NCBI GenBank assembly: GCA_963841445.1
Contig: CAWJCP010000002.1
Coordinates: 434,001 to 498,000, forward strand
Reading direction: 5' to 3'
DNA: 64,000 bases
Origin: Mayfieldus sp963841445
GTDB taxonomy: Bacteria > Actinomycetota > Thermoleophilia > Solirubrobacterales > 70-9
The notes beneath the pieces are model-generated. The model did no database searches, was not told the origin of the DNA, and saw only the letters and a program-made list of their open reading frames with translations. Below, one piece after another: positions 1 through 7,925 of the stretch (position 1 is its first letter; the number at the start of each line of letters is the position of its first letter). The translations under genes and the position numbers were made by a program.

Positions 1-318
1 GAAGTCCTCCCAGTCGATCGGCAATGGTGAAGGGTCGCCGCCGCGCGGCGGCGGCGGACCATCGGTCGTCTCCTCACCGCCGTCGTCGGGATCGGAGCGA
101 TCGTGCAGCAGCATCGCGCAAGAGCTCGTCGCCATGACCGCCAGCGCGTATGCCGACCCCTTCGCGAGGTCGTCGGCCGTCTCCATCGCCCAGACCAGCG
201 CCGGAACGAAGGCGACCGCGCAGAAACAGGCAACCGCGACGATCGCTGGGCGATCGGAGTCCCGGCAACCCCAGGCCCAACCCCCGATGATGAACAGCGG
301 CGGGAAGACGTAGAGCAC
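1..318 (-). CDS. Small membrane protein with acidic/proline-rich tail (partial, runs off left edge)
   Basis: A GTG at 318 opens a minus-strand frame that stays open to base 1, giving 106 codons with no stop. The protein starts VLYVFPPLFIIGGWAWG and has two or three hydrophobic segments within about the first 80 residues (FPPLFIIGGWAWG, AIVAVACFCAVAFVPALVWA, YALAVMATSSCAMLL). A hydrophilic Asp/Glu/Pro-rich tail ending in PIDWEDF follows at the edge. Third codon positions are strongly G/C, as in neighbouring genes. I do not recognise a family. Its C-terminus and function cannot be judged because it is cut by the window edge. Confidence 0.55.
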   Translation of the reverse strand, partial: MLYVFPPLFIIGGWAWGCRDSDRPAIVAVACFCAVAFVPALVWAMETADDLAKGSAYALAVMATSSCAMLLHDRSDPDDGGEETTDGPPPPRGGDPSPLPIDWEDF

Positions 319-421
319 GACTTTCAGGGTAGCGCTCGGGCTAGGAGCTTGAGAGCTCCTCGAGCAGCCGCTCCGCGTAGTGATCCTCCCACTTCGCGTC
401 AGGGCTCACGCCGGAGCCGTC

Positions 422-1072
422 CTAGCCGCCGTGCGGCATGTGCTCCCAGCCCTTGACCGTGTTGCCGTCCGCAGGGATCGGGCTCTGCTTCAGGATCCGC
501 GCCAGGTGGACGACGTTGTGGGCCATCCAGGTCGAGGTCTTCTGGGTGTAGGCATGGTTCTTTCCATCAGCCTCGATGAACGACGGACCCGGTCCAGCGT
601 CGCCGACCCAGTAGGTGTCGGCGTTGGGCGGGATCGCGAAGCCGAGGTGGGTGAGGTTGAAAAGCGTCGTCTCGGCGCAGGCGTGGGCGCCATCCTCGTT
701 GCCGGTCACGATCACGCCGCCGACCTTGTTGTACATCGGATACTGGCCCGCCTCGTTGGTCTCTTCATAGACGCCGTCGAGGCGCTCGATCACCATCTGG
801 GCAACGCTGGAGCGGACCCCGAACCAGATCGACATCGCCAGGATCAGGATGTCCGCGGCCTTGATCTTGGCGAGGATCTGCGGCCACTCGTCCCCCTCCC
901 CCATGTCCGAGACGACCCCGAAAGGGATCTCGTAGTCGACCGGCCGCAGGATCTCCGAGGCAACCCCAAGCTCGTCGAGGTGGGCCTTGACCATCTCGAT
1001 CAGGGCCTCCGTGTTGGACTCCTCGGGTGACTTCTTCAGCGTGCAATTGAGGAGAAGCGCGTTCAGTTCCAT
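422..1072 (-). CDS. Flavodoxin-fold NADPH-dependent FMN reductase family protein
   Basis: The 216-residue product begins MELNALLLNCTLKKSPEESN, the phosphate-binding first strand-loop of the NADPH-dependent FMN reductase/flavodoxin-like family. A central SIWFGVRSSVAQMVIERLDG segment corresponds to the usual flavin-contacting loop. These proteins bind FMN and reduce quinones, flavins or other small acceptors in the cytosol; the substrate here is unknown. Start: ATG 1072 is chosen because everything upstream is low-complexity and a -35/-10-like pair lies just before it. Odd feature: the TAG at 422-424 is followed in the same frame by 26 more sense codons (344-421) and a second TAG, which suggests a truncated C-terminus. 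Confidence 0.85.
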   Translation of the reverse strand: MELNALLLNCTLKKSPEESNTEALIEMVKAHLDELGVASEILRPVDYEIPFGVVSDMGEGDEWPQILAKIKAADILILAMSIWFGVRSSVAQMVIERLDGVYEETNEAGQYPMYNKVGGVIVTGNEDGAHACAETTLFNLTHLGFAIPPNADTYWVGDAGPGPSFIEADGKNHAYTQKTSTWMAHNVVHLARILKQSPIPADGNTVKGWEHMPHGG

Positions 1073-1080
1073 GCCGCGTA

Positions 1081-1108
1081 GTCCTATCAGCGCAGGCGCG
1101 GGGATCAA
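1081..1108 (-). promoter_or_regulatory. Candidate promoter for the flavodoxin-like gene
   Basis: On the minus strand TTGATC (1103-1108) and TAGGAC (1081-1086) are separated by 16 bp, and the -10-like hexamer ends 8 nt before the ATG at 1072, compatible with a leaderless transcript. On the opposite strand TAGCAT (1162-1167) sits 8 nt before the divergent ATG at 1176. Confidence 0.35.
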
Positions 1109-1175
1109 AGCCCCCTTTCCCGCCTCGACGGGAGGGGCTCGCCACGATCCAAGCTCCCCACTAGCATGCCGCCGC

Positions 1176-1898
1176 ATGCGTGCAGCGATCAGACGCGCCC
1201 TCGCGTCGCCGCCGCCCCGGGGCGCGGTGGTCGTCGTCGCAGTCGGGCTCCTGATCACCTTCGCGGCGATCGCCCTCTCTCGCGATCCCGGCGGCAGTGG
1301 CACGGACGTCTCCTACGCGTCGGAGGCGAATTTCGCCGGCTCGCCGACCGTCATGCTGCCCGGCGGCGGCAACACGAAGATCGTCGACGGGGTCGTCTCG
1401 GACACCGCAGCCAACGACCTGCGCCAGCGCCTCTACCGGATCGAGGCCTCGCTGCGGGTGCGGGCCGGGTCCGGGAGCAAAGTCGCCGAGATCAGCTGCC
1501 AGCTGCGCTACCCGAAAGGAGTCGAGCTCGGAATCAGCGACGGCCGCGATGCCGCCTTTCCGCGCCCGCTTGCGGACACGGCGGACGACGCGATCAAGGA
1601 GGCGACGACGGTCGAGTTCGACACCTCCGACAGCTCCAAGGCAGCGGTGGCGCTGCGCAACGCGTTCTTCAAGTACGTGATCGGGGGCAACCCGTCGGTC
1701 TCCTGGCCGAGCCTCGCGCAGGGGCAGAACACCTGGCTCTGGCGCTATCCGAAGCCGGTCGGCCGAACCAGGGTCAACTTCGCCGTGCTCGCGATCGCCA
1801 AGGGCGGCCAGCGGGTGCCGATCCTCTGCACCCCGAAGCTGAGCGGCGCGAGCGCCGCAAGCCCCACGATCCGCGCCTCGGTCCGCCTACCCGATTGA
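1176..1898 (+). CDS. Membrane-anchored hypothetical protein
   Basis: This 240-residue protein has a basic N-terminus (MRAAIRRALASPPPR) and one hydrophobic segment (GAVVVVAVGLLITFAAIAL, residues about 15-33), followed by an extracytoplasmic domain rich in beta-prone and polar sequence. Three cysteines are present or nearly so (ISCQLRY and ILCTPKL are clear). I recognise no family. ATG 1176 was chosen because it precedes the membrane anchor directly, and frames upstream overlap the divergent reductase. It is transcribed divergently from the flavodoxin-like gene and upstream of ccdA with a 46 bp gap, so an operon with ccdA is possible. Function unknown; probably an exported domain tethered to the membrane. 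Confidence 0.7.
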   Translation: MRAAIRRALASPPPRGAVVVVAVGLLITFAAIALSRDPGGSGTDVSYASEANFAGSPTVMLPGGGNTKIVDGVVSDTAANDLRQRLYRIEASLRVRAGSGSKVAEISCQLRYPKGVELGISDGRDAAFPRPLADTADDAIKEATTVEFDTSDSSKAAVALRNAFFKYVIGGNPSVSWPSLAQGQNTWLWRYPKPVGRTRVNFAVLAIAKGGQRVPILCTPKLSGASAASPTIRASVRLPD

Positions 1899-1944
1899 GC
1901 CATGTTCAGGGGCGGCGCGAGCGCTTCTGTAGCTTCGGCGCACG

Positions 1945-2688
1945 ATGAGTGGCGATCCAGGAAGCGTGGGCGTGCTGGCGGCGCTCTGGGCGGGAGTGGT
2001 CTCCTTTCTCTCTCCCTGCGTGCTGCCGCTCGTGCCCGGCTATCTGTCGGCGGTGACCGGCGTCTCGGTTGTCGAGCTGCAGGACGCCGGATGGAAACGC
2101 GTCCTGGTGCCGAGCCTGCTCTTCGTGGCCAGCTTCTCGGCGATCTTCATCATGCTCGGGCTGACCGCGACCGGCCTCGGGTCGACGTTGAGCGAGCACC
2201 GCGAGCTGCTCGAGAAGATCTCCGCGGCGCTGATCATCTTCATGGGCATTGTCTTTCTCGCCTCGCCCTTCATCCCGATGCTGAGCCGCGAGTGGCACAT
2301 GGGCTCGCTGATGACCCGGGCCGGGCGCGGCGGGCCGGTGGTCGCCGGTGCTGCCTTCGCCGTTGCCTGGACGCCCTGCATCGGGCCGACCCTGAGCTCG
2401 ATCCTCGCCGCTGCCGCGCTCAGCGACTCGGCCGGTCGCGGCGCCTTCCTGCTCGCCGTCTACTCGGCGGGGCTGGCGATCCCGTTCCTGCTCACGGCGC
2501 TGGCCTTCTCGAGGATGACGACCGCGTTCGATGCGGTAAAGCGCCACTACCCGGTGATCATCGCCACTGGGGGGCTGATCCTGATCGCAATGGGGGTCCT
2601 GATCTGGACCGGCGAGTTCTTCCGCCTCAACATCGAGGCCCAGAACTTCCTCGACCGCACCGGCCTCGACTTCTGGAACAGTGTGTGA
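1945..2688 (+). CDS. ccdA: Cytochrome c biogenesis protein CcdA (thiol-disulfide transporter)
   Basis: A 247-residue polytopic membrane protein with about six hydrophobic helices. The two diagnostic CcdA/DsbD cysteine motifs are visible: SPCVLPLVPGY near residue 24 and TPCIGPTL near residue 152. The two Cys form the redox pair that carries electrons across the membrane from thioredoxin to extracytoplasmic thiol proteins such as apocytochrome c maturation factors. The length is the short CcdA form, without the periplasmic domains of DsbD. No ResB/ResC genes follow here. The stop codon TGA (2686-2688) is followed at once by a dispersed repeat element. Confidence 0.92.
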   Translation: MSGDPGSVGVLAALWAGVVSFLSPCVLPLVPGYLSAVTGVSVVELQDAGWKRVLVPSLLFVASFSAIFIMLGLTATGLGSTLSEHRELLEKISAALIIFMGIVFLASPFIPMLSREWHMGSLMTRAGRGGPVVAGAAFAVAWTPCIGPTLSSILAAAALSDSAGRGAFLLAVYSAGLAIPFLLTALAFSRMTTAFDAVKRHYPVIIATGGLILIAMGVLIWTGEFFRLNIEAQNFLDRTGLDFWNSV

Positions 2689-2689
2689 T

Positions 2690-2751
2690 GGGCCGCGAAA
2701 CGAAGTGGAGCGGCAGTGGCATGTCAGGCGGCCGTAGGCGCAAGTTATTCA
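2690..2751 (+). repeat. Dispersed hairpin element, copy A
   Basis: This is one of three related elements (others at 25726 and 44576). Its first 42 bases are identical to copy B. A 5-bp stem GCCGC (2692-2696)/GCGGC (2710-2714) encloses the shared loop GAAACGAAGTGGA, and a second small GCC/GGC hairpin and a GCAA..ATTCA end follow. It starts 2 nt after the ccdA stop. It looks like a REP-type intergenic repeat or a 3'-end RNA structure. Confidence 0.7.
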
Positions 2752-2774
2752 GGAACCTGCGTGACGCTCGGCGG

Positions 2775-2930
2775 CTACCGGTCGACTCGGAAGCCGCCCT
2801 TGTGGCGGCTGTTGAAGCCGATGATGCGGATCGGCGGCGTCGAGACCTGGATCGGGCTCGCGGCGGAGGGATTTGGACGCTGCTGCTTGTACTGGCTATG
2901 CACCGCCGAGCTCATCTTCCTTGGGGCCAT
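2775..2930 (-). CDS. Possible 51-residue protein, no family recognised
   Basis: The 334-bp gap between ccdA and the next minus-strand gene holds this frame: ATG 2930, stop TAG 2775-2777, an AAGG upstream of the start, and G/C at most third positions. The product begins MAPRKMSSAVHSQYKQQRPN and ends GGFRVDR. An overlapping plus-strand frame (about 2716-2964) shares the same third codon positions, so composition does not decide between them. The plus frame includes the repeat and has an unusual Cys/Trp-rich stretch, so I prefer the minus frame. It may simply be non-coding. Confidence 0.25.
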   Translation of the reverse strand: MAPRKMSSAVHSQYKQQRPNPSAASPIQVSTPPIRIIGFNSRHKGGFRVDR

Positions 2931-3023
2931 GGCCCTTGGTTCGGCAGCGAGCGGCGCTTCTTGAGGGCCGACGCGAGGAAGACCGACTAGCGCCGAGCCG
3001 CGCGGGCGAGAACTGAGTATCGG

Positions 3024-3302
3024 CTAGCGATCGACCTCGATCGGCTCGCCGATCGGAGAGCCGATCGCCTCGACTTCCTCGAGCTGCTCGCCGTCGCCCT
3101 CCTGCGAGCAGACGATCCGGAAGCGCCCGGTTCCGAGCTCCGGATCGGGCACGATCGGCAGGCCGCGGATCTCCTCCCAGCCGAGGCGCTCGGCCTCGAA
3201 CGGGCTCATCCGCACCTCCGAGGCCGGGTAGGGGCAGCTCGCATTGTGCTGGTCGATCGCCTTCGAGATCGCTTCGAGGTTCTTCGATTCGGGGGAGCCC
3301 AT
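3024..3302 (-). CDS. Small conserved-looking hypothetical protein
   Basis: The 92-residue product starts MGSPESKNLEAISKAIDQHN, is acidic, and has a helical N-terminus followed by a segment with one Cys (CPYPASEV) and a strand-rich C-terminus (FRIVCSQEGDGEQ). Start choice: an excellent -10-like TAAAAT (minus strand, 3314-3319) lies 11 nt before ATG 3302, which favours this ATG over the GTG at 3311. It is divergent from dinB, with only about 55 bp between the starts. I do not recognise the family. Confidence 0.6.
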   Translation of the reverse strand: MGSPESKNLEAISKAIDQHNASCPYPASEVRMSPFEAERLGWEEIRGLPIVPDPELGTGRFRIVCSQEGDGEQLEEVEAIGSPIGEPIEVDR

Positions 3303-3345
3303 CGGTCTCACTCATTTTAGGTGCAGGCCCGTCCCCCCCGCTCCC

Positions 3346-3351
3346 TACTCT
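3346..3351 (+). promoter_or_regulatory. Leaderless -10 element of dinB (TACTCT)
   Basis: TACTCT ends exactly 6 nt before the GTG at 3358, so transcription would begin at the start codon. No good -35 is visible, and no LexA-type palindrome is present. Confidence 0.5.
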
Positions 3352-3357
3352 TGACCC

Positions 3358-4431
3358 GTGAAGCGGGTCATCGCGCACGTCGACATGGACGCGTTCTACG
3401 TCTCGGTCGAGTTGCTTCGCCGACCCGAGCTGCGCGGCCGGCCCGTCGTCGTCGCCACCGGCACCGACCCGACTGCCCGCGGGGTCGTGATGGCGGCAAG
3501 CTACGAGGCTCGCCGCTTCGGCGTTCATTCGGCCCTTCCCCTCGCCACCGCCCACCGGCGCTGTCCGCAGATGGTCCTCGTGCCCTCCGACCACGCCCAT
3601 TACCGCGAGGCCTCGCGGCCGGTGATGGAGATCCTGCGCCGGTTCAGCGATGCGGTCGAGGTTGCGGGCCTCGACGAGGCCTATCTCGACCTGACCGGCT
3701 CGCCGGCGCCCAAGGCCAGGGCGCGGCGGCTGAAGGCCGAGGTCCGCGCCGACACGGGGCTCGTCTGCTCGGTCGGGATCGGGCCCAACAAGCTGGTCGC
3801 AAAGATCGCCTCCGACCTTGACAAGCCGGACGGCTTCTGCGTGCTCAGCTCGGCGATGATGCTCGAAGCGGTCGGCGAGCGACCGGCGTGGCTGATCCCC
3901 GGGGTCGGGCCGAAGACCTACGAGCGCCTCCAGCGCGCCGGGATCCGGACCGTCGCCGCGCTCGCGGCGGCGGATGCGGGGAAGCTGGAAGCGGCGCTGG
4001 GCCGCAACGGCCTCGATCTCCAGCGCCGCGCCCGCGGGATCGACGAGCGGCCGTTGGAGACCAGCCGGGTGCGCAAGTCCGAGAGCCGCGAGACGACCTT
4101 TGCGACCAACGTCACCGATATCGCGACGCTCGAAGAGACGCTCGAGCGCCTCACGGCTTCGGTGTGCGAAGGGCTCGCGAAGGAGGCGGTCGAAGGTCGT
4201 ACGATCACCGTGAAGCTGCGTCTGGCCCCGTTTCGCACCCGCACCCGCTCGCGGACCCTCGAGCAGCCGACCAACGATCCCGACGAGGTCGCCCTGGCGG
4301 CCCGCGATCTGCTCGGTCGCTTCGAGCTCGATTCGCCGGTGCGGCTGATCGGGGTCGGGATCAGCTCGCTGCGGCGCGACTCCGAAGCAGCGGCCGGCGA
4401 GGGCTCAGCCGAGCTGGCCCTGCCGATTTAG
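3358..4431 (+). CDS. dinB: DNA polymerase IV (Y-family translesion polymerase)
   Basis: The 357-residue product carries the Y-family catalytic motifs: DMDAFYVSVE (residues about 9-18) and GLDEAYLDLTG (about 104), plus SVGIGPNKLVAKIAS and the helix-hairpin-helix IPGVGPKTYERL. It inserts nucleotides opposite damaged template bases and needs the sliding clamp. The acidic residues needed for metal binding are intact, so it should be active, unlike the ImuB homologue at the right edge. Length is typical. The GTG start sits 6 nt after TACTCT, implying a leaderless mRNA. No LexA box is seen, so SOS control is not supported here. Confidence 0.93.
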   Translation: MKRVIAHVDMDAFYVSVELLRRPELRGRPVVVATGTDPTARGVVMAASYEARRFGVHSALPLATAHRRCPQMVLVPSDHAHYREASRPVMEILRRFSDAVEVAGLDEAYLDLTGSPAPKARARRLKAEVRADTGLVCSVGIGPNKLVAKIASDLDKPDGFCVLSSAMMLEAVGERPAWLIPGVGPKTYERLQRAGIRTVAALAAADAGKLEAALGRNGLDLQRRARGIDERPLETSRVRKSESRETTFATNVTDIATLEETLERLTASVCEGLAKEAVEGRTITVKLRLAPFRTRTRSRTLEQPTNDPDEVALAARDLLGRFELDSPVRLIGVGISSLRRDSEAAAGEGSAELALPI

Positions 4432-4436
4432 AGCGA

Positions 4437-4458
4437 GCCGCCCGCAATCGCCGGCGGC
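4437..4458 (+). terminator. Hairpin after dinB
   Basis: GCCGCC (4437-4442) pairs with GGCGGC (4453-4458) across a 10-nt loop just downstream of the dinB stop. There is no U-tract, which is common for actinobacterial terminators, so the assignment rests on position and stem only. Confidence 0.4.
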
Positions 4459-4480
4459 GACATGCGAAGATTCCCTGGCA

Positions 4481-5977
4481 GTGGGAGAGGATCGGCTCAG
4501 CGGACTTGACACCTCGTTCCTTCACCTGGAACGCGGCGGGGCTCACATGCACGTCGCTTCGACGACGATATTCGAGGGCCCGCCGCCCGGCGAAGAGGAG
4601 TTCCGCGAGCACATCCGCTCGCGCCTGCACCTCGTTCCCCGCTTTCGCCAGAAGCTTCGCTTCGTGCCGCTCGCCCAGGGGCGGCCGGTGTGGGTCGATG
4701 ACCCGCACCTGAACCTCGAATACCACGTCCGCCGCACCGCTCTGCCCCCTCCCGGCTCCGAGGAGCAGCTGCGCAACCTCGCTGCGCGGATCTTCTCCCA
4801 GCAGCTCGATCGTTCGAAGCCGCTCTGGGAGATGTGGCTCGCCGAGGGCCTCTTCGAGGACCGTTTCGCGATCATCGGCAAGACCCATCATGCGCTCGTC
4901 GACGGGGTCTCCGGAATTGACATAACCACGGTGCTCTACGACGCCGCTCGTGAGCCCGTCGGCCAGCCCAGCGAGGAGACCGAATGGCTGCCCCGCCCGG
5001 AGCCGAACTCGGCGAAGCTGCTCGCCGACGCCCTGATCGAACGCGCGACAAGCCCGGCTGAGATCGCTCGCGGTGTCCGCGCGGTGCTGCGCGGCCCGCG
5101 CCGAATCGCCGCGCAGCTGCGCGAGGGTGCCAGCGCGACCGGCAAGTTCGTCGGCGCCGGGCTGGCTGCGCCCCGCACCCCGATCAACGTCCCGATCGGG
5201 CCGCACAGGCGATTCGCCTACGTGAGCGCCGACCTCGACGAGTTCAAGCGGATCAAGAACCAGCTCGGCGGGACCGTGAACGACGTCGTGCTCGCTGTCG
5301 TCACCGGCGCCCTCGGCCGCTACATGCGGGCCCGGGGGCTCGACACCGAAGAGCTCGAGCTGCGGGCGATGGTCCCGGTCAGCGTCCGCGCCGACTCCGA
5401 GCACGGAGCGCTCGGCAACAAGGTCGCGGCGATGATGGCCCCGCTTCCGGTCTGGTCCGAGGACCCGGCCGAGACACTGCGCCTGATCGGCGAGCGAATG
5501 GGCGACCTGAAGGGCTCCGGTCAGGCGGTGGGCGCGGAGATCCTCACCGGGCTGACCGACTTCGCTCCCCCGACGATCGCCTCGCAGGCGGCGCGGCTGC
5601 AGTCGACGCAGCGGTTCTTCAATCTCGTTGTCACCAACATCCCGGGCCCGCAGATGCCGCTCTACGTGCTCGGGCGCGAGATGCAGGCCCTCTTCCCGAT
5701 GGTCCCGCTGGCGCAGAATCAGGCCGTCTGCGTGGGGATCATGTCCTACAACGGGCGGATCCAGTTCGGGTTGATCGGCGACTACGACGCGATGTCCGAC
5801 CTCGACAGCCTCGCCCTCGACCTCGAGGCGGCGATCGACGATCTCTCCGGCGCGGCGCCGAAGCCAAAGCGGTCCCGCAGGCCGAAGAAGAAGGGCGCCG
5901 CGACGAAGAAGAAGGGCGAGGCGGCGCGGGCCGAGAACGGCGGCGGAGGGTCGACGAAGGCAAGCGCGAAGAGCTAG
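4481..5977 (+). CDS. Wax ester synthase/diacylglycerol acyltransferase (WS/DGAT)
   Basis: The 498-residue protein begins LSGLDTSFLHLERGGAHMHV, typical of WS/DGAT, and contains the catalytic HHxxxDG motif as KTHHALVDGVSGI (about residue 136). It also has the conserved C-terminal block TNIPGPQMPLYVLG. The enzyme joins acyl-CoA to diacylglycerol or fatty alcohol, forming storage lipid at the membrane. A Lys/Ala-rich tail (residues about 465-498) is extra. The GTG start 4481 precedes the conserved N-terminus directly. Its stop TAG overlaps the stop of the convergent ChbG-like gene through CTAG. A storage-lipid role is inferred from the family. Confidence 0.9.
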   Translation: MGEDRLSGLDTSFLHLERGGAHMHVASTTIFEGPPPGEEEFREHIRSRLHLVPRFRQKLRFVPLAQGRPVWVDDPHLNLEYHVRRTALPPPGSEEQLRNLAARIFSQQLDRSKPLWEMWLAEGLFEDRFAIIGKTHHALVDGVSGIDITTVLYDAAREPVGQPSEETEWLPRPEPNSAKLLADALIERATSPAEIARGVRAVLRGPRRIAAQLREGASATGKFVGAGLAAPRTPINVPIGPHRRFAYVSADLDEFKRIKNQLGGTVNDVVLAVVTGALGRYMRARGLDTEELELRAMVPVSVRADSEHGALGNKVAAMMAPLPVWSEDPAETLRLIGERMGDLKGSGQAVGAEILTGLTDFAPPTIASQAARLQSTQRFFNLVVTNIPGPQMPLYVLGREMQALFPMVPLAQNQAVCVGIMSYNGRIQFGLIGDYDAMSDLDSLALDLEAAIDDLSGAAPKPKRSRRPKKKGAATKKKGEAARAENGGGGSTKASAKS

Positions 5978-6654
5978 CCGGCGACCAGCGCCGCCCGGTG
6001 GGTCGCGCGTCCGGCGGTCAACGCCCTTTCGCCGGCGAGCTCGAGCAGCAGCGCCAGGTCCTGCTCGCGGCCGCGGTCATAGCTCGAACCGGCGCCGGGG
6101 TCGGCGTAGCCGGGATGAACGACCCACTCCGTCGTGCCCGAAGGCAGGCTCCCCTGCTCCAGCGCCGCGGCGATCAGCGGCGGCATCGTCGCCTCGCCTT
6201 CGCCCATCCGCCCGACCAACCGATCCGCGGTGGCGATCCCGCGTCGCCGCAGGCGGCGGCGATGACCTTCGCCGACGGCCCGGACCGAGACGTCCAGCTC
6301 CAGCGCCAGCGCCTCGATCGCGGCGCAGATGGCCGGTGTCGCGTGCTGGTGGTGGTGACCGTCGATGTGGGCGGGCGGCCGCCCGAACGCCGCTTCGAAA
6401 GCGTTCGCCTGCCGGCGCGGAGCTTCGAGAAGGTCCTGCCCGGCGGGCTCGCTCAGCTCGAAGTGAAGGCCGATCTCGACCCCGGACTCGAGCAACGGCT
6501 GTGGGTCGAGCGACGGGCGCAGAACCATCGCGCTGACCGCATCGATCGCGCCCGCCCGCGCCGCCACGAGGATCCCTTCGTCATAGCGGCGTGAATAGCC
6601 CCAGTCGTCGGCGACGATGGTCAGGTGCGAGGCCCGCACGGTTGGAGGGTTCAT
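5974..6654 (-). CDS. ChbG/HpnK (YdjC-like) carbohydrate deacetylase
   Basis: The 226-residue product shows the family metal-site and active-site motifs: TIVADDWGYSRRYDEGI at the N-terminus (Asp-Asp), IGLHFELSE, HIDGHHHQH and WVVHPGY. YdjC-fold enzymes remove acetyl groups from N-acetylated sugars (chitooligosaccharides, or hopanoid N-acetylglucosamine for HpnK). No hopanoid genes adjoin it, so the substrate is undetermined. It is shorter than ChbG of enteric bacteria (about 250). It is convergent with the WS/DGAT gene, the stop codons sharing CTAG at 5974-5977. Confidence 0.85.
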   Translation of the reverse strand: MNPPTVRASHLTIVADDWGYSRRYDEGILVAARAGAIDAVSAMVLRPSLDPQPLLESGVEIGLHFELSEPAGQDLLEAPRRQANAFEAAFGRPPAHIDGHHHQHATPAICAAIEALALELDVSVRAVGEGHRRRLRRRGIATADRLVGRMGEGEATMPPLIAAALEQGSLPSGTTEWVVHPGYADPGAGSSYDRGREQDLALLLELAGERALTAGRATHRAALVAG

Positions 6655-6761
6655 CTCGGCCCCGATTCTCCCGCCTGAGTCGCCTCCGGGTGCAGCGAGG
6701 TCGTGCCCGGTCTGGGGCGACGACGAGCATCCGCGCCCGGTACAGCATCATTGGCGGGCCA

Positions 6762-7262
6762 ATGACCAAGTTGCGGATACGCCCCGCTGACCCGCAGGAC
6801 GCCGAAGCGATCGCGGAGATCTACAACCAGGGAATCGCGGAGCGCCAGGCGACCTTCCAGACCCGGCCGCACGATCCTGGTGAGCTGGAGCTGAAGGTCG
6901 AGCAGCGCGGCGGGCAGCTGCTGGTCGCCGAGCGCGACGGGCGGATCGTCGGATGGGCCGGCTGGAGCGGTTACGACGATCCCGCGGACCACTACACGGG
7001 CGTTGCCGAGTGCGCCGTCTACGTCGCCCGTGGCTCGCGCCGCGACGGCGTCGCCGCTGCCCTGCTCGCGGGCCTCGCGGAGGAGGCGCCGAAGGCGGGC
7101 CTTCACAAGCTGCTGGCGAAGATCTTCACCAGCAACCGGGCCAGCGTCGAGCTGTTTCGCCGCAGCGGCTATCGCGAGGTCGGAGTGCACCGGCGCCACG
7201 GCCGGCTCGAGGGCGAATGGAAGGATGTGCTGGTCATGGAGCGGCTGCTCGGCGACGCCTGA
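6762..7262 (+). CDS. GNAT family N-acetyltransferase (phosphinothricin/ArsN-like)
   Basis: The 166-residue product begins MTKLRIRPADPQDAEAIAEI and has the GNAT fold landmarks: YNQGIAERQATF, the acetyl-CoA loop region around ARGSRRDGVAAALL, and a C-terminal FRRSGYREVGVHRRHGRLEG. That last block matches the phosphinothricin acetyltransferase-type subgroup, whose known substrates include phosphinothricin, methionine sulfoximine or arsinothricin. The substrate here is not known. ATG 6762 is used because sequence upstream is Arg-rich and unlike the family. It lies alone between the ChbG-like gene and a small membrane protein gene. Confidence 0.85.
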   Translation: MTKLRIRPADPQDAEAIAEIYNQGIAERQATFQTRPHDPGELELKVEQRGGQLLVAERDGRIVGWAGWSGYDDPADHYTGVAECAVYVARGSRRDGVAAALLAGLAEEAPKAGLHKLLAKIFTSNRASVELFRRSGYREVGVHRRHGRLEGEWKDVLVMERLLGDA

Positions 7263-7334
7263 GTCCCGCAGAAGCGGTATGGAACACCGCGCGGGGGGAA
7301 GCGTGATAGTGAGCAACCAAGGAGGGGAGCCCGA

Positions 7335-7610
7335 ATGTCCACCGTCGCAGTGATCCTGATCATCATCGCAGCCGCGCTGATCGCCTTTTTCCTGATCCGC
7401 CTGGCCGCGACCCAGAGCCGTCACCGCCAGCAGGCGCGGATTCAGACCGACGCCAAGCGCGACGATGCCCTGCACCATCGCGAGCAGGCCGAGCACAGCC
7501 GCACCGAGGCCGCGGTCGCAACCGAGCGCGCCAAGCGCCAGGCGGCCGAGGCGGAGCTTCACGAGCAGCGCGCCACCTCGCGCGAGCAAGAGGTCGAGGG
7601 GGGCCGCTAG
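7335..7610 (+). CDS. Small membrane-anchored coiled-coil protein
   Basis: A strong ribosome-binding site (AAGGAGG at 7319-7325, about 9 nt before the ATG) marks the start. The 91 residues form one N-terminal membrane helix (VAVILIIIAAALIAFFLI) followed by a continuous charged helix rich in Gln, Arg, Glu and Ala (QARIQTDAKRDDALHHREQA), probably a coiled coil. No catalytic motif is present. It lies 3 bp upstream of the DUF4235-type gene, so the two are likely cotranscribed. Function unknown. Confidence 0.75.
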   Translation: MSTVAVILIIIAAALIAFFLIRLAATQSRHRQQARIQTDAKRDDALHHREQAEHSRTEAAVATERAKRQAAEAELHEQRATSREQEVEGGR

Positions 7611-7613
7611 GCG

Positions 7614-7892
7614 GTGGCGCGGGTGCTCTTTGCACCGGTCAGCATCGCCGCCGGCCTGATCGCGGGCCTGCTCGGTCGCAAGCTCTTCGAGACGGCCTGG
7701 GGATTCGTCGACGACGAGGAGCCGCCGGACGCCGAGCACCGCGAGATCTCGATCCCGAAGCTGGTCGCCGCGCTGGCCATTGAAGGCGCGATCTTCCGCC
7801 TCGTCAAGGGTCTGGTCGATCACGGGGCGCGCCGTTCCTTTCGGCGCGCCACCGGCGCCTGGCCGGGCGAGGAGGCCCCCGACCCAGAGTAG
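7614..7892 (+). CDS. DUF4235-type small membrane protein
   Basis: The 92-residue product starts MARVLFAPVSIAAGLIAGLL, contains KLFETAWGFVDDEEPPD in the middle, and has a second hydrophobic helix around LVAALAIEGAIFRLVKGLVD. This arrangement matches the DUF4235 family of actinobacterial membrane proteins of unknown function. The GTG start at 7614 follows the preceding stop by 3 bp, indicating coupling with the coiled-coil gene. Confidence 0.75.
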   Translation: MARVLFAPVSIAAGLIAGLLGRKLFETAWGFVDDEEPPDAEHREISIPKLVAALAIEGAIFRLVKGLVDHGARRSFRRATGAWPGEEAPDPE

Positions 7893-7925
7893 CTCCGCGA
7901 GCTTCGTTCAGCGCACCGTGCGAGA

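Noticed and set aside
2716..2964. 82-codon plus-strand frame after ccdA
   Set aside because: It runs through the dispersed repeat, is unusually Cys/Trp-rich, and shares third codon positions with the minus-strand frame, so composition gives no support.
3303..3357. Possible LexA box upstream of dinB
   Set aside because: No CGAAC-N4-GTTCG or close palindrome is present in the 55 bp between the divergent starts.
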